A stretch of DNA of 64,000 nt from Oopsacas minuta (GCA_024704765.1 JAKMXF010000077.1:708516-772515); one strand, 5' to 3'; positions 11,322-22,984 are shown, counted from the first letter of the stretch. The notes: a model not told the origin generated them from the sequence alone. A program made the numbers and translations.

Positions 11322-12590
11322 GTAGGTTCATACAGATGATGCGCATAAAGAAAGAGCATAGTCCATTAAATTGCATATTCATGACAGAAACGAATGACAT
11401 TGAAACAAAGAAAGGCGGAGCTGGAATACTAGAAATAAGTAATGGGGTCGCAGAACCTCAGGAAATTAAAGAGTTAGTCCTAATTGTAGGATTACACGCG
11501 TACCATATAAATACATATTTCCTGATGTACCAAATTACGAACTGGTATGCCGCGAATGGCGAAGTTTACCAAAAATCTGACCTTGTAAATCATAGAATAT
11601 TAGGCCATGACTGTTGTGCAAACATTCGTCGTCATATATTTCGTTGATAGTAAATATACCAATTTGTATTCACTTGTACAGGGTAATTCACCAATTCTAA
11701 CACAAAATTATGCATCTATTAATCAAAAATAAAGAACTATTCGGTTCAATATTTTAGAAGATAGTCAGGAATTTATGACATTTCTAAGTGAAATGGCGGA
11801 CTTGTTGAGTGATACCTAAAGGAAAAAACAGATGCTGGAATTCTATCATTGTGTCCCGAGGTGGCGCAGGTGATGAAAATGCCATCCTCAGAATGTTCCA
11901 TCAAAGTCTATAAAACAATCCCCAAATTCCAGAAGAACTAAAAATGAAGTTAAAGACATTTTCTACAAACAAACATTGAGACTTAGGAGTAAAATAAAAT
12001 AGATAAAAGAATTTGGTATCAGCTTAAATCGGTTATGGTAAAAGAATCAAACTTTCAACATACCCATAATCAAACAAAATTGTTTGGTTGTAACCATTTC
12101 TCTCTTAGTTTTAATAAATCTAAAAAAATACATATCATACGAGACCAAGTTTATCAACATTTCTTGTTAATGTGTTGAATTCAAATAATTATTTTGGGAG
12201 TGAATTGGTGAAACAACCTGTACAATGCTAACAAAATTCCACCAAGGAACATTCTCTCTCTATTTTGATCTCCTTCTGGCTAGAGACACAAGGTGATATT
12301 AGCGAGAAAAAATAAATTAGCAATAAATTATAGAAATTTGTCCTTTAGTTCGGTGATTAAAGAAATCCCAAGAAATTCATGTAAATCATACAATATTGAA
12401 AGAACATTAGGGCAAATGAGAAATGCTCACACCTTTGTAGAAATGCTTCCGCCCCACTGAGCTGGGTAAGTAGCTCAAATAGGGATTCACCTTGCGAATA
12501 CAGAAAAATTTACAAGATTCAAAAGGTTGAATATGAATATACAATCTAGACAAATATGCTGGAATGTATGAAAAGAAATAATATTTGTAC
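11322..12590. other. intron-like, unrecognised ORF 11336-11647
   Basis: A 103-codon plus-strand frame starts 15 bp after the mariner. It has no family resemblance that I can see and no homolog elsewhere in the window. The rest is AT-rich and featureless up to the Ig exon donor. Confidence 0.35.
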
Positions 12591-12854
12591 CTGGGACAAT
12601 AATATCAACTTTTATAGAGACAGTGTTGTAAAACTTCTTCCTACATTCATACCTCCCGATGTCAGAAAATAAAAAGTTTTCTATGGAGAAACTTTGTAAA
12701 GATTTCCCATTAGGTAATATCAATTCAGGATCTTCCACTTGGCAAGAAAAACTCATAGTTGAAAATAGAGGAACTGTGTAGAATTCAACTCTACCAAGAA
12801 CAAGATCTCTTTGGATTGTTATGGAAGCATTCTCAATCAGGATAACAAGATAAA
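12591..12854 (-). CDS. Ig-like domain exon (phase 1-1)
   Basis: This is an immunoglobulin-fold domain encoded by one 264-nt exon. On the minus strand the acceptor is TTTAATATTTTTAG at 12855 and the donor is CCAG|GTACAAAT at 12591. Both splits are phase 1. Residue landmarks: MSFSCQVED with the first Cys at about a third of the domain, then the hallmark SDIGRYECRK (DxGxYxC) with the second Cys, then a G strand ending VDIIVP. The conserved core Trp is not obvious. The exon has the same length, strand and phases as the 2260-2523 exon and lies about 10 kb upstream of it in gene direction. The intervening intron holds two mariners. An extracellular Ig-superfamily role is inferred; the gene is not identified. 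Confidence 0.75.
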
Positions 12855-13402
12855 CTAAAAATATTAAAGTAAAAGGAAACTCGGTTGAATGACATGATAG
12901 ATAAACTGCGTGTATACACAAAGAAACATGAGGTAAGAATATGTAGAAGACATGGCTTAGTTTAGGAGTTGTTGTTATATTATTTGTTGTGAAGAAAGTA
13001 TGAATTCACTTATAGCGATTGAATTGTATTTTCATGTCACAATGAAGTTTGAAATTCAGAGCATATCTGTCATGAAAGATAATATATTGGAAATTTCAAT
13101 GTAATTTGGACTTATCCCTGGCCCAAAATTTGAGCATTATTAAGATTTGGTGAAATAAATACTCGTGGAGTCCCTTTTGAATTTTTCGATATATAATACA
13201 TTTTCTGCGCATCATCGCATATATTCCCGAATATTGTTATCCATAATACAAAAAACGTAAACTAATAAATTATAGTAGCTGTGATGTTAGATAGATGGTA
13301 CGTTATGGTCGGAATAAATGTAGAATTGAAACTTGGCATGATTAGGAAGCAATGGCGAAATAGTGCTCTGGGTTTCTAGAATATGTGAGATAATAAATAT
13401 AG
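12855..13402. other. intron, nothing recognised
   Basis: AT-rich sequence upstream of the Ig exon acceptor, up to the target-site duplication of the next element. Confidence 0.4.
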
Positions 13403-13411
13403 GTAATCAAG

Positions 13412-13757
13412 ACGAGTGTGAAGCTAGCTAAGTATTCGACCTTGTAAAATTCAATCATAAATTTTACTCACTTGCACAGCTCTGATTTAAACGTAATTGG
13501 TATCTTTCGATAGAGCATTATTGGACGTTTTAGGCAATATTAATAATTTTCAAATATTAACACTTACTCACTTTTTTTTGTCGTGAGCATGTATACAAAT
13601 TCATTCAAATTACGGTCTAGATTTCGAAGTTGATTCTGAAATTCCTTTCCTATATTTAGGAGATATAGGCGTTTATGTAAATTAAATCTCATTCCAAAAT
13701 TTCTACAATTCGCTGAGCTATCAGATTTCAAAGTTGAATTCGGAAGTGAGGGTTTGA
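13412..13757 (+). repeat. left TIR of MULE-like element
   Basis: Pairs with 14921-15265 inverted. Shared blocks include AAGCTAGC near the tip, ATTCGACCTTGT, TTGCCTAAAACGTCCAA read on the other strand, and a long block with AATCTCATTCCAAAATT. Similarity fades beyond a GGAAGTGAG block. Confidence 0.85.
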
Positions 13758-14920
13758 TTAGATCATACAAAACTAGGGCCAGTTCAAACTGTTGTTTCTT
13801 ACCCTTTACCATACTGAATCTAAAGTATTTTAAAGCTAATCGATAGTGGTGATGTGCACGTTTCTAACGATATCATAAGTCGAATAATTTTACTGCACCT
13901 TTGTATCCATAAATTGCAATTATTCCTAATTGTATTATTAAAGGGATCTTGTACAAGTATAGGACATACTCCGAATAGGGATTAGGAGAATCAGAATCAG
14001 GATATAAGGAATCCGTAGTTGATAAAATAACTTCACATATGACTTATATGTCAGCAGTAGTTTATTGAGTAGAAAAATATTTAGTGCCATGCTTAAATTC
14101 TGAAGAAAGTACATCTGATAATATCTGAAAATTGTTGAGATCTTCTTCATTACCATGAAACAAAAATTAACTTAAGGCAAGCAAGAAGATTGACTCAAGA
14201 CAAAAGCGATTTAGATTTTAGAAGTGTCCATTGGGTTGAGTTACCATTACCATTACTTCTCCAGTCACCACAATGTCTATCGTAGACAAATTCATCAAAG
14301 AGCTCTTCTACTGATGTCCTTATCGTAGTAAATAAGCTAAGTTTATGTGTAATTCTATGGTGAATATATTATGTGCATTCAAGATATAACAAATAGTATG
14401 TGTGTAATTCCATATCGATTTTTATATGTTATGTTTAAATTGTCTATAAATACAAAGGAGTTTCGTTACAACTTTAGCAGATTCTCTTTAGTCACTGTAT
14501 ATAGGCTTAGAAGATAATAATGATAGAATTGCAAAAACCAAAGAAATTGAGAAATAATTTATACTTTCAAAAAGATTAAAAAGTAAAAAACTTATATAGC
14601 GACCCCTGTTTCTCTCTAAGAAATTGAATTATAGAATACAATAGAAAGTATGTGTCAAGTTTGAGGCGATTCTGGTGCTAAATTATTTCGAGAATTGACT
14701 TCAAAGTTGGAGTTCGTAATACACAAAAAACTGTGAACTTATGATTTTTAGAATGCTGTTAGGGTCCTAATTTTGAAATTTCACTATGATATTGATATCG
14801 TTAGAAACTTTACATTTCAACTATCGATTACATATAAAATAATTTAGAATCAGTATGATAAAGTTAAAAAACAACAGTTTGAACTGACCCTACTTTTGAG
14901 ATAATCTCATTCATCCCCCT

Positions 14921-15265
14921 AAACTCTCACTTCCAACTTCATCCTTGAAATCTGATAGTACAGCGAGTTGTAGGAATTTTGGAATGAGATTTAATTGCAT
15001 AAACATCTATATATCTTGTAAATATAGCAAAGGAATTTCAGAATCAATTCGAAATTTTAGACTGTAATTTCGAATGAAGTTATATACCCGCCTACTATCA
15101 CAAAACAAAGTGAGCAAAATGAAAAATTTTATAAATGATACATATTGCCTAAAACGTCCAACAATCCTTAATCGAATGATACCAATTACCTTGGAATTTG
15201 TGTGCAAGTGAGAAAATTAGTGGTTAAGTTTACAAGGTCGAATATTAGGCTAGCTTCACACTCGT
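14921..15265 (-). repeat. right TIR of MULE-like element
   Basis: Inverted partner of 13412-13757. Several substitutions and small indels separate the arms, so the insertion is not very recent, yet the 9-bp TSD is still perfect. Confidence 0.85.
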
Positions 15266-15728
15266 GTAATCAAGTGAAGAATTTAATGTGCTGGATATAT
15301 TTTTCTGACCAAGCACTCTTATGATCAAATCTACGAAGAAATCAATTAGTGTTAAGCTGAAGATTAGCAATTCCATTCATGGACATATTTAAAAAGCTGG
15401 AATAAAGTTTTGCATGAAATCATGAGTTTCTAGATGCTTTGGCTGATAAGGACTTTCGAAAACAGACATTAGGGAACCATTGTAACACGATGGCACGTAT
15501 TCGGATGTCAATAATGTAGCACGATTGTGAATGATAACACCATAGATTTAAATACAGAGAAGTGAATACTTCTGCTGAGCAGTATTCCACAAAGCTAGGA
15601 GACTAAAACTCTTCTTACCTCGCAGTGTTTAACGATAATAGGCCTTTTCGGCCAATTTTCCCAAAACCCCTAATTTGGAATATATTATCGAACAATTCCT
15701 TAAAGATTGGCCCACATATTCTCTCACA
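15266..15728. other. non-coding, nothing recognised
   Basis: Between the MULE-like element's duplication and the R150 repeat. No coding region or repeat end seen. Confidence 0.4.
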
Positions 15729-15863
15729 CGGTTACGGCCGAATTGTCACATTCGTAATGAAAAGGAACATAAAATATTTCACTTCGTTTTAACCAATTCC
15801 AGGACTGAAAATCTAGATTTTAGAAGTAAAAAAACACACAAGTTCCCGGTAGTATACGGTTAA
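15729..15863 (+). repeat. R150 dispersed repeat, copy 1
   Basis: About 135 bp starting GGTTACGGCCGAA and ending CCCGGTAGTATACGGTTAA. The same string of motifs recurs at 33843, 34552, 49001 and 49371. They are ATTCGTAATGAAAAGGAACA, then ACTTCGTTTTAACCAATTCC, then GATTTTAG, then the GTATNCGGTTAA end. This is the only copy without a partner nearby. Confidence 0.75.
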
Positions 15864-15941
15864 TTGTGTTAGATTACTAACAAAATTTAACAAGAATAGT
15901 ATGAAATAACATACAGTGATGTCAAATTGCGCACCCACCTA

Positions 15942-17229
15942 CAGGGTGTCCCATATGTAATGGCCGGTTGATATTTTGACCAAAACGAATGTATACTTCA
16001 TAATATACAATATATTTATTTATTCATATACCCTCCATTACATTGGAGAACACGTCTAACACGATTGGGCATACCACTGACTAAATTTTCGAGAAAATCA
16101 TTTGGAATTGATCTCCATGCTTTTTTCAGATTTTTTTCAAGCCCCATTAGAGTGCTCACTTCTATCATGTTAATCATATTGTCTTTCAAATATCCCCAAA
16201 CATTTGCAATGGGATTTAAATCTGGAGAATTCCCGGGCCAATCCTCTTTAAGCCAAAAGTTCGGGAAATTCTCTGCACACCACTGTTGAGTTAGTTTAGC
16301 TGTGTGAGCAGGTGCTCCATCCTGCATGAAAAAAATTCAGACATGTTTGGGAGCATTGACTTTTCCAATATTGTACCTCTCTTAGCCTTACGTTTGATCG
16401 CAGCCATACAGATATCTGCTAATATACTATCCCTATAATAAGCTCTATTAACCATCTGTCCGTTCGATATTATATGCAATTCGGAAACAGATTGAAAGGA
16501 AATCATACGCCAGACTTTAATTTTAGGGAGAAATTTAATACGGAGGCATGGCTCAACCTTTGTGGTGGATTTCGACCATACTCGATCATTTTGGCGATTT
16601 GGGGGAGAGAAGAATTCAAACGGCGATTCATCACTCCACAGTACCTTTTTCCAAGCTTCAGCAGTCCAATTAATAGTTCTCTGAGCGAATTTTATGCGAT
16701 TTTCTTTCATTTTGGCGTAAGTCTGGGTATTTTTGGCCTTTTGTACGATTTTACCTTCAAATCAGTCTTTAGATAGCGATGTACTGTTGATTTAGACATG
16801 GATATTCCTTTATTGGCTAACTTAGAAGCGGTTTTTCTTGTTGGCTCTCTTCGTTTTCCTAATGATTTGGAAATGACAATTTTAGCTACACGAAAGACTG
16901 TCTTTTTACGACCAGATTTTGGTGTAGATTCGAGAGATTTCCCAGATTTGTAAGCATGCCACCAACGTCTCACTGATCTTAGGCTGACGCTTAAACTCTG
17001 CGAAACAACTTTCTGAGTTATCCCACTCTCTAGCTGCCCAATCGCTCGAGAACGAATCGATACTCCATAATCTCTGACATCCATAGTTGACAATTAGGAG
17101 CTGAACGAAGTCTAATAGGAGATGAACTTGAATACATATAAATACACAATAACATTTCGTAATGGTTTACTTTAAAATTAAGATTGAATAAGAAATCAGT
17201 GTACTGGCCAATACATATGGGACCCCCTG
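15942..17229 (-). mobile_element. Tc1-like element with TA TSD
   Basis: The 1288-bp element is bounded by TIRs CAGGGTGTCCCATATGTAAT and (inverted) CAGGGGGTCCCATATGTATT. It is flanked by TA at 15940-15941 and 17230-17231. One minus-strand transposase fills it. TIRs of about 25 bp are nearly identical, and only small lesions are present, so this is a fairly young insertion. Confidence 0.93.
16016..17093 (-). pseudogene. Tc1-like transposase, DD37 with lost Glu
   Basis: Three minus-strand pieces join into one transposase of about 355 residues. 17093-16707 is the paired-like DNA-binding part, with RSRAIGQLESGITQKVVSQ and SVRRWWHAYKSG helices and the GRKK linker. 16710-16291 holds VLWSDES with the first catalytic Asp. 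16327-16016 holds MQDGAPAHTAKLTQQ with the second Asp, then SPDLNPIANVWGYLKDN. The third acid, normally Glu in NPIEN, is Ala, and 37 residues separate it from the second Asp (a DD37E-type spacing, against 34 in classic Tc1). Both frame breaks are 1-nt deletions in homopolymers, A near 16710 and T near 16330. Three lesions make it inactive, but it is otherwise complete. Confidence 0.92.
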
Positions 17230-17231
17230 TA

Positions 17232-18555
17232 ATGTTAATTTTCTATTAAGTTATTTTCCATTTGTGTGAACCAAATCTCCAAAATCACCTTCAGCAACTC
17301 GTCTTCTTCAAAATTTTGGCCCAGTTAGTTTTGATAAGGATAGTATATCATATAAAAAAATAGCAAAGATAAAGGCAAAAATTAAAGAAGAAAATATTTT
17401 ACATATGTAGCAGTGGCGTGGTGAGAAATTTCACATGATGGGGCCCGTATTTGGATCTGTTATATAAATCATGCAACCATCATCATAGTCGTCATTTTGT
17501 AAATCCATCCGTGCTATTTTTCAGAATAAGTTAAATTTAGCTGGTATTTCATTAAAATTGATGGATAACAAGATAATCACAAAAATTACTAAATATTGTT
17601 CAAAACCCACTAAATCACTGTAAGAATTTTTACAGAAATATATAAAGCAAGAACTGAGAAAATAATTAAAGTGAGTTCCTGTTCCAACGAGTATCACTTT
17701 AGATCAGTTTGACTTGACAACTATGCACCATAGAAACCGTTTACTATTGTGATTTTATTATCAATGTGAGAAGGACTCCTTTTGACAAAGTAGTATGTCT
17801 ACAATTATCAATAAATAATGGCTAACCATATATTACAGGTAGATTTAAAATATATTCAATAATGATCAAACGATGAAAAGAGTTCTGAAATTTTCCCTTA
17901 AAACAATCTGGAATGCAACATACTTGTAACCCTCAGGATTCCACTGGGATTCCGAAGCATGGATCTAGAGGGCTCAATTCTTATGAAGTAGAGCAAGACT
18001 TCCTTTATCATCGCACAGTGTGGTAAATTCTCGTAAAATTCGAGTCAATTATACATTGATCTTATGGCTCTGGTCAAGAGCCTGCTAAGATGGATCTGAG
18101 ATATGAACATTTAATTATCCTTCCATTATACTGAGCAACATCAAATCTATTCCTCAAATGAAAATATATTACCTAGACTAACTTTGGGATGCTGATTCCA
18201 AATCTGAAATCAGAATTGGTCTATCACGTCAGGATTTCAAGATATGAAAATTCACGAAATTCGGATATTGCATTGATTGGCACTATATTATAAGGTACTA
18301 TACAGTACAAGTTAGGCCTATTGTACAATTTTCTTTCCCAGCGAATTGTTGGTCAACAATGCATATTATGTACGGTTAATATTAACATTATTTTGTAAAT
18401 GTAATTTTCTATCTTTTGACAATTAATGCATCCTTGAGTGTTCTTGGCCATGGCTATAAGGAGGGGTTATTTAGCCTACTTTCGGGTGGATTCTAGACTG
18501 TATCGATAAACCAACAACATTACTGTTTCACAGAATTTTTAGTTTGTAACTGATT
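17232..18555. other. non-coding; possible hAT end near 17415
   Basis: AT-rich. CAGTGGCGTGGTGAGA at about 17415, followed by a GATGGGGCCCG block, resembles the CAGTGGCG terminus common among hAT elements. I found no partner end. Nothing else is supported here. Confidence 0.25.
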
Positions 18556-19035
18556 GTGTATTTAAGCTTTTTATTTACAATGAATACGAGCAGAAGACAA
18601 TGCACGAACCACCCAGATAACTTCTACTATATTTGTGGAAAAATTACGCCGAAGCCCCAGCGAAGAAATATTGCCAATCGTGTCAAGATTGGCTACAAGT
18701 ATTACTTTGGCTGCAAAGTTGGTGACCAAGACAAGAACTGGGCACCTCACATCTGCTGTACCGTCTGCTATGCCAGTCTAATCCAATGGCTTAATGGAAG
18801 GAAGAAATCCATGCCATTTGCGGTACCTATGATTTGGCGAGAACCTAAAAACCATACGTCGGATTGTTATTTTTGCACAACAAATATTGCTGGATTTTGA
18901 CCTCTATACCGTGATGGAATCGCGGGATAGAGGTCGATTTAACCCAAACATGATGGGGGACAACTGCTGGTTTCTCCATCGTGAAACTGACACTGAACAT
19001 GCTCGAAAGAGCAAGTGTATAAAGCACTTTTGAGA
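18556..19035 (+). pseudogene. family A zinc-domain derivative, internal deletion
   Basis: The first 114 codons (18556-18900; second Met at 18580) are the N-terminal zinc-binding domain of the same family found full-length at 56907-58575. Landmarks are NTSRRQCTNHPDNFYYICG, GDQDKNWAPHICCTVC, and MIWREPKNHTSDCYFC, giving several Cys pairs for metal. After a +1 shift at about 18895 the next about 45 codons match the extreme C-terminus of that family: RDRGRFNPNMMGDNCW followed by HARKSKCIKHF and a stop. The whole catalytic middle, about 400 residues, is absent. This is either an internal-deletion derivative or a short gene made of the two ends. It is the most open piece of this family in the window. 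Function unknown. Confidence 0.7.
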
Positions 19036-20050
19036 GGATGCAATGTTATTTTTGTCTGGTTTAATCATCCTGGGTTGTGTTAAATTGTGCAAAATGATCA
19101 TTCTGTTATTTTCACTAGCAATCACTGTGTTTATTACATGTAATGTTTTGTTCTGCACAGCCAAAATTAGCCAAAATGACAATTACGGGTTGTTAGGTGC
19201 ATATGTCATATCTCAAAAACGTGACGTGTTAGAAAAATTCTAAGGCCAGATTTGGATTCAGCATGGCCATATTAGTCTAGGTAAACTTGAAACGAGCAAG
19301 GAATAAAAAATAAGTTGTAAAATGTTGTCCAGTGTTATTCAAGGAGGTCGGAAAAGGGAGATTAATCATAGTTTGTTGCAAAATTATTCTTGGCTTGAAT
19401 ACTCTGAATGCTTTACTGTTGCTCTTTGCAATATCAGTGTAATCCTTTTGGAAAGAAATAATGAAAGAGTGAGTAAGAGTGGAACATAGAAATTTGTTTC
19501 CCTAAGAATGCAAAAAAAATTGATACTCACAGCTCATCAAGGAGAATATTACGCAAAGGTGAAGCTTTTCAAATGGATTTTTGAGTCCTGGGATAGATAT
19601 TCGTGACCAACCCTTACAAGAACGAATCAAAAATTAACATTTCAACCGAAAAAGACTTGTGCCAATCATAGAGAGTCAGAAAACGTAAGAATCGAAGCAA
19701 AACGATAGAACTTTCGTGCTGCGATTCATTTACGTCTAAAAGCTGAAGACAAACTTTTGAAAGATCATTGCTCTTCCAGTCGGGTGAATGCTAAGAATAT
19801 AAACCCAATGATATAAAACGAGAAAATCAATATGCTGCCGCACTGATAAATCAGAGACTTGTCGAAATCCAGGTATAAGAGCCATCGTCTATATTAGCTG
19901 AAAGGTCAGCAGATGTTTAAGCTTATGAACAATTATCAATCTCTCTATGTTATACAACCAAAAAGAAATATCTACCAGATAATGGACAGCGTTATCGGAT
20001 TTGTGACTGTTTAGCTCTCACATTTAAGGGAATAGCGAACCGAATTGAAA
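19036..20050. other. non-coding, nothing recognised
   Basis: A short hydrophobic frame (19043-19243) and scattered lysine-rich pieces near 19630-19750 were examined. None match a family or continue across frames. Confidence 0.35.
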
Positions 20051-20052
20051 TA

Positions 20053-21360
20053 TGAAGGGCACTCGAAAAGTTTTGTCGTTTGTTATTAAACCACAAGTAT
20101 TTTCTACTAAAATTATTTTATATATATTTAGACGCATATTATTTACCTACACAACAAATTTCATTAGTTTATCTTTTGTACTTTGCGAATTGCTTGATTT
20201 CTAAAAGCTATGGCTTGTATGATTCCTCAACCCGAATCTGACCTCACAAAACGCGATTTTAGAGCGATGATTTCAATTTTGTTCAAACTTGAGAAGAGCC
20301 GTTTGGAAATACGCGAAACTTTGCAGAAGCACTTCCCAAATATAGTTCCTTGTTTGAGAACAGTAGAGCGATGGTACTCAGAGTTTATTCATGGAAATTT
20401 TATTCTTGAAGATGGTGCCCGTCCTGGTAGGTCCAGTATTACACACACGGTCGAAAATGTAGAGCTAGTGTTTGACGAAGTAACAAAAGACCCTCTTGTT
20501 ACTTACGCTCGGTTAGAACATGAAACCAAATTATCATCGGGGAGTATAAACGTCATCTTACATAAAGAGCTCGGTCTTAGAAAGTTATGTGGACGTTGGA
20601 TCCCGCATTCTTTGTCGTCCCATCAGAAAAAGTGCCCAGTGGACTTTTGCAAAATTATGCTTAAAAGATTTGTTAATGGAACTTCTAGAGCTGTTTCTGA
20701 AATACTCACAGGCGATGAGACATGGAGATACCACTATGATCCAGAAACGAAGAGATAATCTAAGGAGTGGGTCGAAGAAGGTGGTTTACCTCCAACAAAG
20801 GTCCGGAGAATTAGATCAGTCGGAAAGCAGATGTGGGCGATTTTCTTTAGACGTAGTGGATTTGTTGAAGGAATTGCACTTGAGGATAGGAAGACAGTCA
20901 CCGCTGATTGATATACAACAATATGTCTTCCGAAAGTATTAAGTGCTATCGAAAAACAGCGTGGGGGTTCAGGTGTCCGAGGAATCCTGCTTCACCACGA
21001 TAATGCTTCATCACATACAGCACTAAGAACTCATGAGTTTTTAGAGAATTATAGGATCGGAACGCCACCCCACCCACCCTACAGTCCAGATCAGGCCCCT
21101 TGCAATTTTTGGTTATTTCCAAAGCTGAAAGATCAACTTCGTGGGAGGAGATTATTCAGCAATGAAGAGTTGACTGGGGCACTTTTCTTAGCAATTGAGG
21201 AGATACCCAAAGAAGAATGAAAAATGTGCTTTGATACCTGGTTTAACGCATGAAGCGGTGTATAGAGTGTCAGGGCGAGTATTTTGAAAAAAGTGACTAT
21301 ATAATATGTAATACCTATTATCTAAGTATATAAACCACAAAACCTTTCGAGTGCTCCTCG
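20053..21360 (+). mobile_element. mariner element with both ends and TA TSD
   Basis: TIRs TGAAGGGCACTCGAAAAGTT and (inverted) CGAGGAGCACTCGAAAGGTT are flanked by TA at 20051-20052 and 21361-21362. Length 1308 bp. This is the best-preserved mariner coding region in the window. Confidence 0.93.
20210..21220 (+). pseudogene. mariner transposase, near-intact, DD34N
   Basis: One reading frame runs from MACMIPQPESDLTKRDFRAM for 336 codons. It is broken only by TAA at 20756 (an expected CAA codon) and TGA at 20909 (aligned to a Trp), and it ends at TGA 21218. The last 35 codons continue after that stop and a shift near 21250, with GEYFEKS. Domains in order: helix-turn-helix with ETLQKHFPNIVPCLRTVERW, GRSSI linker, second helix pair, LTGDETWRYHYDP with the first Asp, ILLHHDNASSHTALRTH with the second Asp, and HPPYSPDQAPCNFWLFPKL. 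The third acid is Asn instead of Asp, as in the 10.2-kb copy. Two nonsense changes and this Asn are the main lesions, so decay is mild. Confidence 0.93.
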
Positions 21361-21362
21361 TA

Positions 21363-21851
21363 TTATGGGTTTCTGTTGGTCTAGGCTTGAATAATCTGAT
21401 GGGAATTAGATTTGATAGGGGTAGTGATATGACAGGCAAATTCAAAAGCATACAAGGCTTGTATGCAAAAAAGAATAAACCATTATTCTTCACGCAATAT
21501 AAATATTGTAATTGCAAAAACAAGTAAAATCGTTCATGGCTAAATATTCTATCTCTCTTCAAGTATTTCATATTCTTGCACAGCATTAGAAAGTCCAAAC
21601 GTACCTTTTCTCCAAGTTTCCAAAAACTACAAGATCTGGTTGGAATATGTATTAAAGCTCTTTGGGAAATTGATTCTTGGAAAGGAGCGATTATATGATG
21701 AATTCATGATGAAAGTATTTTGTAATGCCAAATTAAAAGAGCAAAATATTTGGATCAAAAGCAGGGTTTCATACAGGATGTCAAGATCATACGCCTAGAT
21801 TAGATATATCTGCTTTACTACGCAATTAATCCATTTATGTGTGTATATATA
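21363..21851. other. non-coding, nothing recognised
   Basis: A 136-codon minus-strand frame starts here and overlaps the mariner end. Its content is chance-like. No other signal. Confidence 0.35.
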
Positions 21852-22215
21852 CAGTCAAAAATGAACATTTAGGCCACCAACTGGACTGGCCAAAGGTGGC
21901 CGCTATTTCTTGAGAGGTTGACCGTTAACATTTAAGCAGTAGGAATTTATGTTATTGGTGGTGATATAGAGAAGTTGGCATCTAAGACAAGTGACCGATA
22001 TCCAAGATAATATAGTGGAAGTAGGTATTGATGGCCACACAAGGGCGTTGTCAAAGTAGACCTTATGTGAGGCGACGACTAAACAAAGTGGCCGTTAGAT
22101 AAAGGAAGTGGCAGTTATGTACGGTAGTAGCGGTTGTGGATAGTTTGAGCGAAACAAGGGACCAAAAATGGTGGTCGGTTATTATACAGAGGTGGCCGTT
22201 AATAATGTTTGAATG
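21852..22215. mobile_element. pogo/Tigger-like MITE
   Basis: The left end CAGTCAAAAATGAACATTTA follows TA, and the right end reads ...AATGTTTGAATG. Inside are many degenerate repeats of a GTGGCCGTTA-type word in one orientation, with GGCCACC near the left end. That is the usual layout of short pogo-family elements. There is no coding capacity in 364 bp. Confidence 0.6.
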
Positions 22216-22216
22216 A

Positions 22217-22218
<2 letters not shown>

Positions 22219-22253
<35 letters not shown>
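22219..22253. repeat. (AT)n microsatellite
   Basis: About 16 uninterrupted TA dinucleotides directly after the pogo-like MITE. Confidence 0.95.
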
Positions 22254-22256
<3 letters not shown>

Positions 22257-22982
22257 GCATGCCCAGAACTGATTGAAGAAATTGGAGGAACCCAGCACTG
22301 ATTTTTGGGAACAAGGTAGTGTGGCTTGCCTCGGACAAGTTCGAATATTGGATGGAAATGACGAAATTATTACATCATTGTTAGTGTTGTGGATTTGATT
22401 CGATTTGATTGATGATTTTAAATGGAAAAATGATTCGATACGATTTGGACTTTTCGACTACTATTTTATTGTATTTGGATTTGATTTAATGTCTGAGTCA
22501 AATCCTTGTTAAAATTTACTTTAGCTTCAAGTATGCATATACTTCATCCGTTGAAAGGATCTGTCTAAATAATAAAGCACATTGTCGCATAATTATTGAA
22601 AGTATAATCTATTATCACCCGCCGCCACAGGGTTATCATGGGAACAGGGTAACCCAGAAATTTACTAGTGCACCACACCCTGTAATCATTATTATCACAC
22701 ATGAGTACTTGCAGTAGACATTCGTATTACTTACATCGGGGCAGGGCTCGAATATAATTGCAAATCTTAAAATAGCCGGAATTCATATTACCAAGTGATT
22801 TGATTTGGATGGGTTTTTTGGATTTGAATGGAATATCAATCAAACCCACATCTCTGGCCATTCTCACCTTCATGAATTTTCATAATATCGCACTATTTAC
22901 TACTGTTCAGCGAATATACAGGATACAAGCAAGCGAACCACGCTAGTATTAGTAAGATATCGGAAATTCGACGCCTAGTTAA
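22254..22982. other. low-complexity GATTTGATT-rich stretch
   Basis: Between 22390 and 22510 variants of GATTCGATTTGATT repeat irregularly. The rest, including a GC-richer patch near 22620-22680, shows no coding or element ends that I can support. Confidence 0.4.
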
Positions 22983-22984
22983 TA

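Larger units (their letters stand above)
13412..15265. mobile_element. MULE-like element, long TIRs and 9-bp TSD
   Basis: The element is 1854 bp and is bounded by inverted arms beginning ACGAGTGTGAAGCTAGC. It is flanked on both sides by the same 9 bp, GTAATCAAG (13403-13411 and 15266-15274). A perfect 9-bp duplication plus TIRs of about 346 bp is the signature of the Mutator (MULE) superfamily. The 1.16-kb interior (13758-14920) has no transposase I can recognise, so this looks non-autonomous. The 82-codon frame 13564-13812 (-) lies inside the left arm and has a degraded mirror in the right arm. Confidence 0.85.

Noticed and set aside
22219-22253. (AT)n run as a CRISPR or regulatory array
   Set aside because: Simple dinucleotide repeat with no spacers. 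No CRISPR-like array exists in the window.
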